Source: Parapristionchus giblindavisi
Taxonomy: Eukaryota > Nematoda > Chromadorea > Rhabditida > Diplogasteridae
NCBI GenBank assembly: GCA_943737045.1
Contig: CALSFV010000081.1
Coordinates: 310,001-374,000, forward strand
Direction: 5' to 3'
Length of the DNA stretch: 64,000 nucleotides
Every line of letters starts with the position of its first letter. Positions within the stretch are counted from its first letter, which is position 1. Position numbers and translations under genes: made by a program. Positions 60,930 to 64,000 of the stretch are shown in pieces. The notes under the pieces were generated by a model. The model was given only the letters and a program-made list of their open reading frames with translations, did no database searches and was not told the origin of the DNA.

Positions 60930-61692
60930 TTTATTTATTTATCGTACACCGCAAAGGTGTTTCAACAAGTACAGAGTGTTCGAGTGCAAGAAAAAAATAT
61001 GTGAGAGAATAAAATTATTAAAAGATAGGTGGATGGGGATGGGGGGAAGGTGAGAGATCAATTGATCACGCCTTCTGCTACAGTCACTAAAAGTGAAGAG
61101 GGGAGGAGCCTCTTGTGCGGTGGAGCAGCCGCAAATCCAATGTATGTCGTATTAGATCTCTGAGTGAGCAGGGAGGGAGAGATCAAAGATCAAGTCGACC
61201 GGGAAGATGGGACGGGGATTACAAATTTGGGACAGCAACACCTAGTTTATTCGGAAGATCAGGGAAAACAATTAGATGACGTTTAATACAAGGGATCGAC
61301 AATTTAGGGTCACAAATTGTGTGCAGTTTATTCAAAAATCGGGATGTTCTATGGGAGAATGATGCTTTTAAGTTTTCTCTATCGGACTTGGGGATGTGGA
61401 GAACAAAAGCATTTTGACGACGGCTAATAGATCGATATGTATAAAAACGACTAATAGGAAGGTCTACAGTACAAGCGAATATTTTAAGTGCTAGAATGAG
61501 ATCGGAAACAATTCGATGAACATAGAGACTAGGCAGTGCATAGAATGATAGTCTATTTGCATACGAAGGGCATACAATTTTAGAACGAGAACAACGATAG
61601 AAAAGTAAGCGAGTAAATAAATTTGGTCTGCAGATAGGGACACTGCGGAATAAGTGAAAATTTGCAACTGTTTTGAAAAAAAGTACTTTCAC
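60930..61692 (-). pseudogene. second LINE family, 3' end of ORF2
   Basis: A 157-codon frame with stop at 61219 reads CRPNLFTRLLFYRCSRSKIV ... SFSHRTSRFLNKLH ... CIKRHLIVFPDLPNKLG. The pattern (dispersed Arg, R-FLNKLH, FK-like HL near the end) is that of the end of LINE ORF2. The 3' UTR continues to a TTTA/TAAA tail at about 60925-60945. It matches 43380-43835. 5'-truncated; it lies head to head with the gene that starts at 61756. Confidence 0.75.
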
Positions 61693-61755
61693 ACATACTG
61701 CAGCGTGAAACTTTTCAGAGAATGTTGATTACAGGCGCACACAATCGATGATGCC

Positions 61756-64000
61756 ATGAAATCATTTCCTGATTTATCAATGGACATTGATGCAATCCCA
61801 GCAGTAACTGGCAGTCCCACGGGAGAACCAATCCCTGATAATGAAATTGAGATTACGTGCCAGAAACATTTACAAAACAAACTTATAAAGGTTTGTAATA
61901 TGAATTCATTGAAAACTAAATTTGTAGTCTTGAGAATTCAGGTTGGCCTTCTACCAATCAATCCCTTGACCACACCTGCGCCACCTCCGCCCAATTCAAC
62001 ATGTAACAAGTATCACTTCTCAACTGCCGAGGGACAAGCTGTAAGAGAAATCATCAACTCTCAAATTGATGAATATATACATAGAAAGGTTTAAATTAGA
62101 ACGAATCAATCGATAAGTGAATGTAGTGATCTACCTGATTGGTTATGTTGATAGTCTGTGTTGTTTGTCATTTGAGTTTTGCTATGAATGAAATGAACCG
62201 ATTGGTTCAAAAGTTGCGGAATGAAAATAAAACATGCGAGAGATTGTCGAGCATTTGTAAGTTGTGAATGAACGATATTGTTGATGTAATATTGATTTAC
62301 ATATATTTATTTTCAGGAAGAAATGGAGGAGGAAGAAGAAGAAGATGATGATGATGACGATTCTTCATCAGAAGAGAAGGAGAAAGGTATTATTTGTTTA
62401 TATTTCAAATATAAATAAATGAACATTATGTTTATCAATTTTCATAAAGATATAATATTTTGTTGAATATGCACCAAATATGATTATTTATTTATCAACG
62501 CCAAGGAACAATCGAAAACTTTCATTCTAAACTAAATTAAGTTGTGAAAGTGAAACTTATTTTTTGTATACCAGGTCGGGCTATATATCTCTCAGCGATA
62601 TACCACCTTTCCCTAATGTCTGATACCCGTTCCACAGATAAATTTATAAAGGGTAAAAGCATTGAACATTTAATTCGCATGAGAATGGTTGAGTTTCATA
62701 TCTTTTTTTTAAGAGTTCATAAATGAGTCCGTTCAAAATTCCGATTCTGATAGCATAATTTTTAGAGGAACTTCTTTCTAAGAAGAAGAATAAGAAGAAG
62801 TCTCATAAAAGAGACAAGAGACAGGCAGCTACTACGGTTTCGGATGGGACCATCGTAGGTAATGATCTATTCAAAACATGCGAAAAGAAATGAAAATTAT
62901 AAGCAACTCTCCTCGATTTACACACATCTCGCCTCCTTTCATTTTCCCTTTACGACTTTTGAACACCACATAACTATGATACAAAAATCGATCTTAATCA
63001 TTTTTATACACTTTCAAACAGCTTGGATGCAAAAAAATCTCTGGCTCATTTTTTCTGTGTTCGAACATGTAAGGCTTTGAAAGTCTAACTTATTTATGGA
63101 TTTTATGAATGGGTTTTCCTTTGTGTGTACAAAACGAATTCGAGTAAAACTCAACTCTAGAAAACGGAAAGAAATTTCTGTAGATTGTTTTGTCCAAGAC
63201 AGTTTAATTTACGAAAAAGAAACCTTTGAATTGTTCATTTGATATTTTCAGGTACGCGATTCACAATCTCATGCACGAAGAGAGGAGCAACGGATTCTGG
63301 TGGAAAGGTATCATTGATTTAAAAAATTACAATTAATATAATCACAAAAAAAATATAAAAATTACATGCGAGAAACACTCATTTATTCCATATCACACTG
63401 TTGAACATTCTGAATTGCTTTCGGAATGTCAAAATTCTGAAAAGTCGCAATTTTGAAACCTATTACTGCATTTCCCCAACTTTCCCTACTGGTAGCCTGA
63501 TGAGGTTTAGAATAACTTTTGTATATAATTCTCTCGCTCACCTTCTTCACGGAAATATCGAACGCCTACATTTTTGTCTCTACTTTTAAAATTGAGTCTC
63601 TTGAGATTACATACTATTTATTTTTTCTCTTCCTTACTGAGGGTTTGCCCCATTTGAGATAATGTGGTTTTCAAAGTGACGGAACGATTGAAACAAAAGG
63701 GTAGAGTGTGTACAAGAAACATCGGAGAGTTGTCTGTCCTACTTTTTATTCAAACGAATTCACAGTAAAGTTACTATCGAACTCGACATCGCTCTCTAAG
63801 TTCGCCAATATAATTTGAAATTCTCTAGTGACTCTAATGAAAAAAAAAACTATAAATGAGGGACTCTTATCATAATAGATTGCCTCAACTTGCCATATTC
63901 TTTTAATATGACATTATCTACAGATATCCCTGTGTTCATCGTGTTGGGTTTGGAGGAAACTTCCTAGTAACTATGCTCCACAATATGTGAATGAACTCAT
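61756..64000 (+). CDS. hypothetical acidic/Lys-rich protein, 5' part, runs off window
   Basis: Exons 61756-61890, 61942-62088, 62317-62386, 62766-62858, 63252-63307 and a likely sixth from 63924 to the window end chain in phase with GT-AG borders. The N-terminus (MKSFPDLSMDIDAIPAVTGS) is followed by a Pro-rich stretch, AEGQAVREIINSQIDEYIHR, an acidic run (EEMEEEEEEDDDDDD, residues 95-109) and a basic run (LLSKKKNKKKSHKRDKRQ). Alternating acidic and Lys-rich tracts suggest a nuclear or nucleolar protein. I do not recognise the family. Acceptor-like TTTTCAG and GATTACAG just upstream fit trans-splicing or a further 5' exon (AHTIDDAMKSF would be in frame). The sixth exon is the least certain. 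Confidence 0.65.

Overview
The window is eukaryotic and reads as nematode DNA. Genes are cut into many short exons (mostly 60-130 nt) by GT-AG introns with TTTTCAG-like acceptors, two genes have a start codon just behind a trans-splice-like acceptor, and the non-coding DNA is AT-rich and full of small inverted-repeat transposons. The very short exons recall diplogastrids such as Pristionchus, but I cannot fix genus or species from sequence alone.

Layout. 1-8.7 kb (minus): a gene that joins two BRC-type RAD51-binding repeats to RPA1-like OB folds. Its introns hold at least five MITEs with readable target-site duplications. 9.6-16.7 kb (minus): a complete 18-exon polypeptide N-acetylgalactosaminyltransferase of 564 aa; every exon junction keeps frame. 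17.5-42.5 kb: no recognisable host gene. This 25-kb block is a giant imperfect palindrome. The left arm (17529-26095) is repeated inverted at 28781-42533, around a core that contains further inverted repeats. The arms share a dyad-symmetric 29-bp minisatellite, a 1221-bp Tc1/mariner-type fold-back element and an RTE-like LINE tail. They differ by whole transposon insertions, so one arm shows the empty site for the other.

42.5-45.5 kb: 3' fragments of two LINE families and a decayed fold-back element. 45.5-55.3 kb: a second, older palindrome (arms 45815-48430 and 48548-55255). It carries broken pieces of a PP2A catalytic-subunit gene and of an unrecognised Cys-rich gene. Its right arm is enlarged by two TIR elements of 1.5 and 3.0 kb that themselves contain exon-like coding segments. 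55.3-57.4 kb: an RTE-like LINE 3' end split by a hAT-like element that keeps only a BED zinc finger, followed by a MITE. 57.4-60.9 kb: nothing recognised. 60.9-61.7 kb (minus): another LINE 3' end. 61.8 kb to the window end (plus): an unrecognised gene encoding an acidic then Lys-rich protein, running off the window.

Functional picture: ordinary nuclear genes (homologous-recombination factor, Golgi glycosyltransferase, hypothetical nuclear protein) flank two nested inverted duplications. The duplications could be real or could be inverted joins of two haplotypes. The main unusual results are the palindromes, the BRC-RPA1 architecture, a TIR transposon with internal tRNA-like pol III boxes, and transposon-carried host exons.
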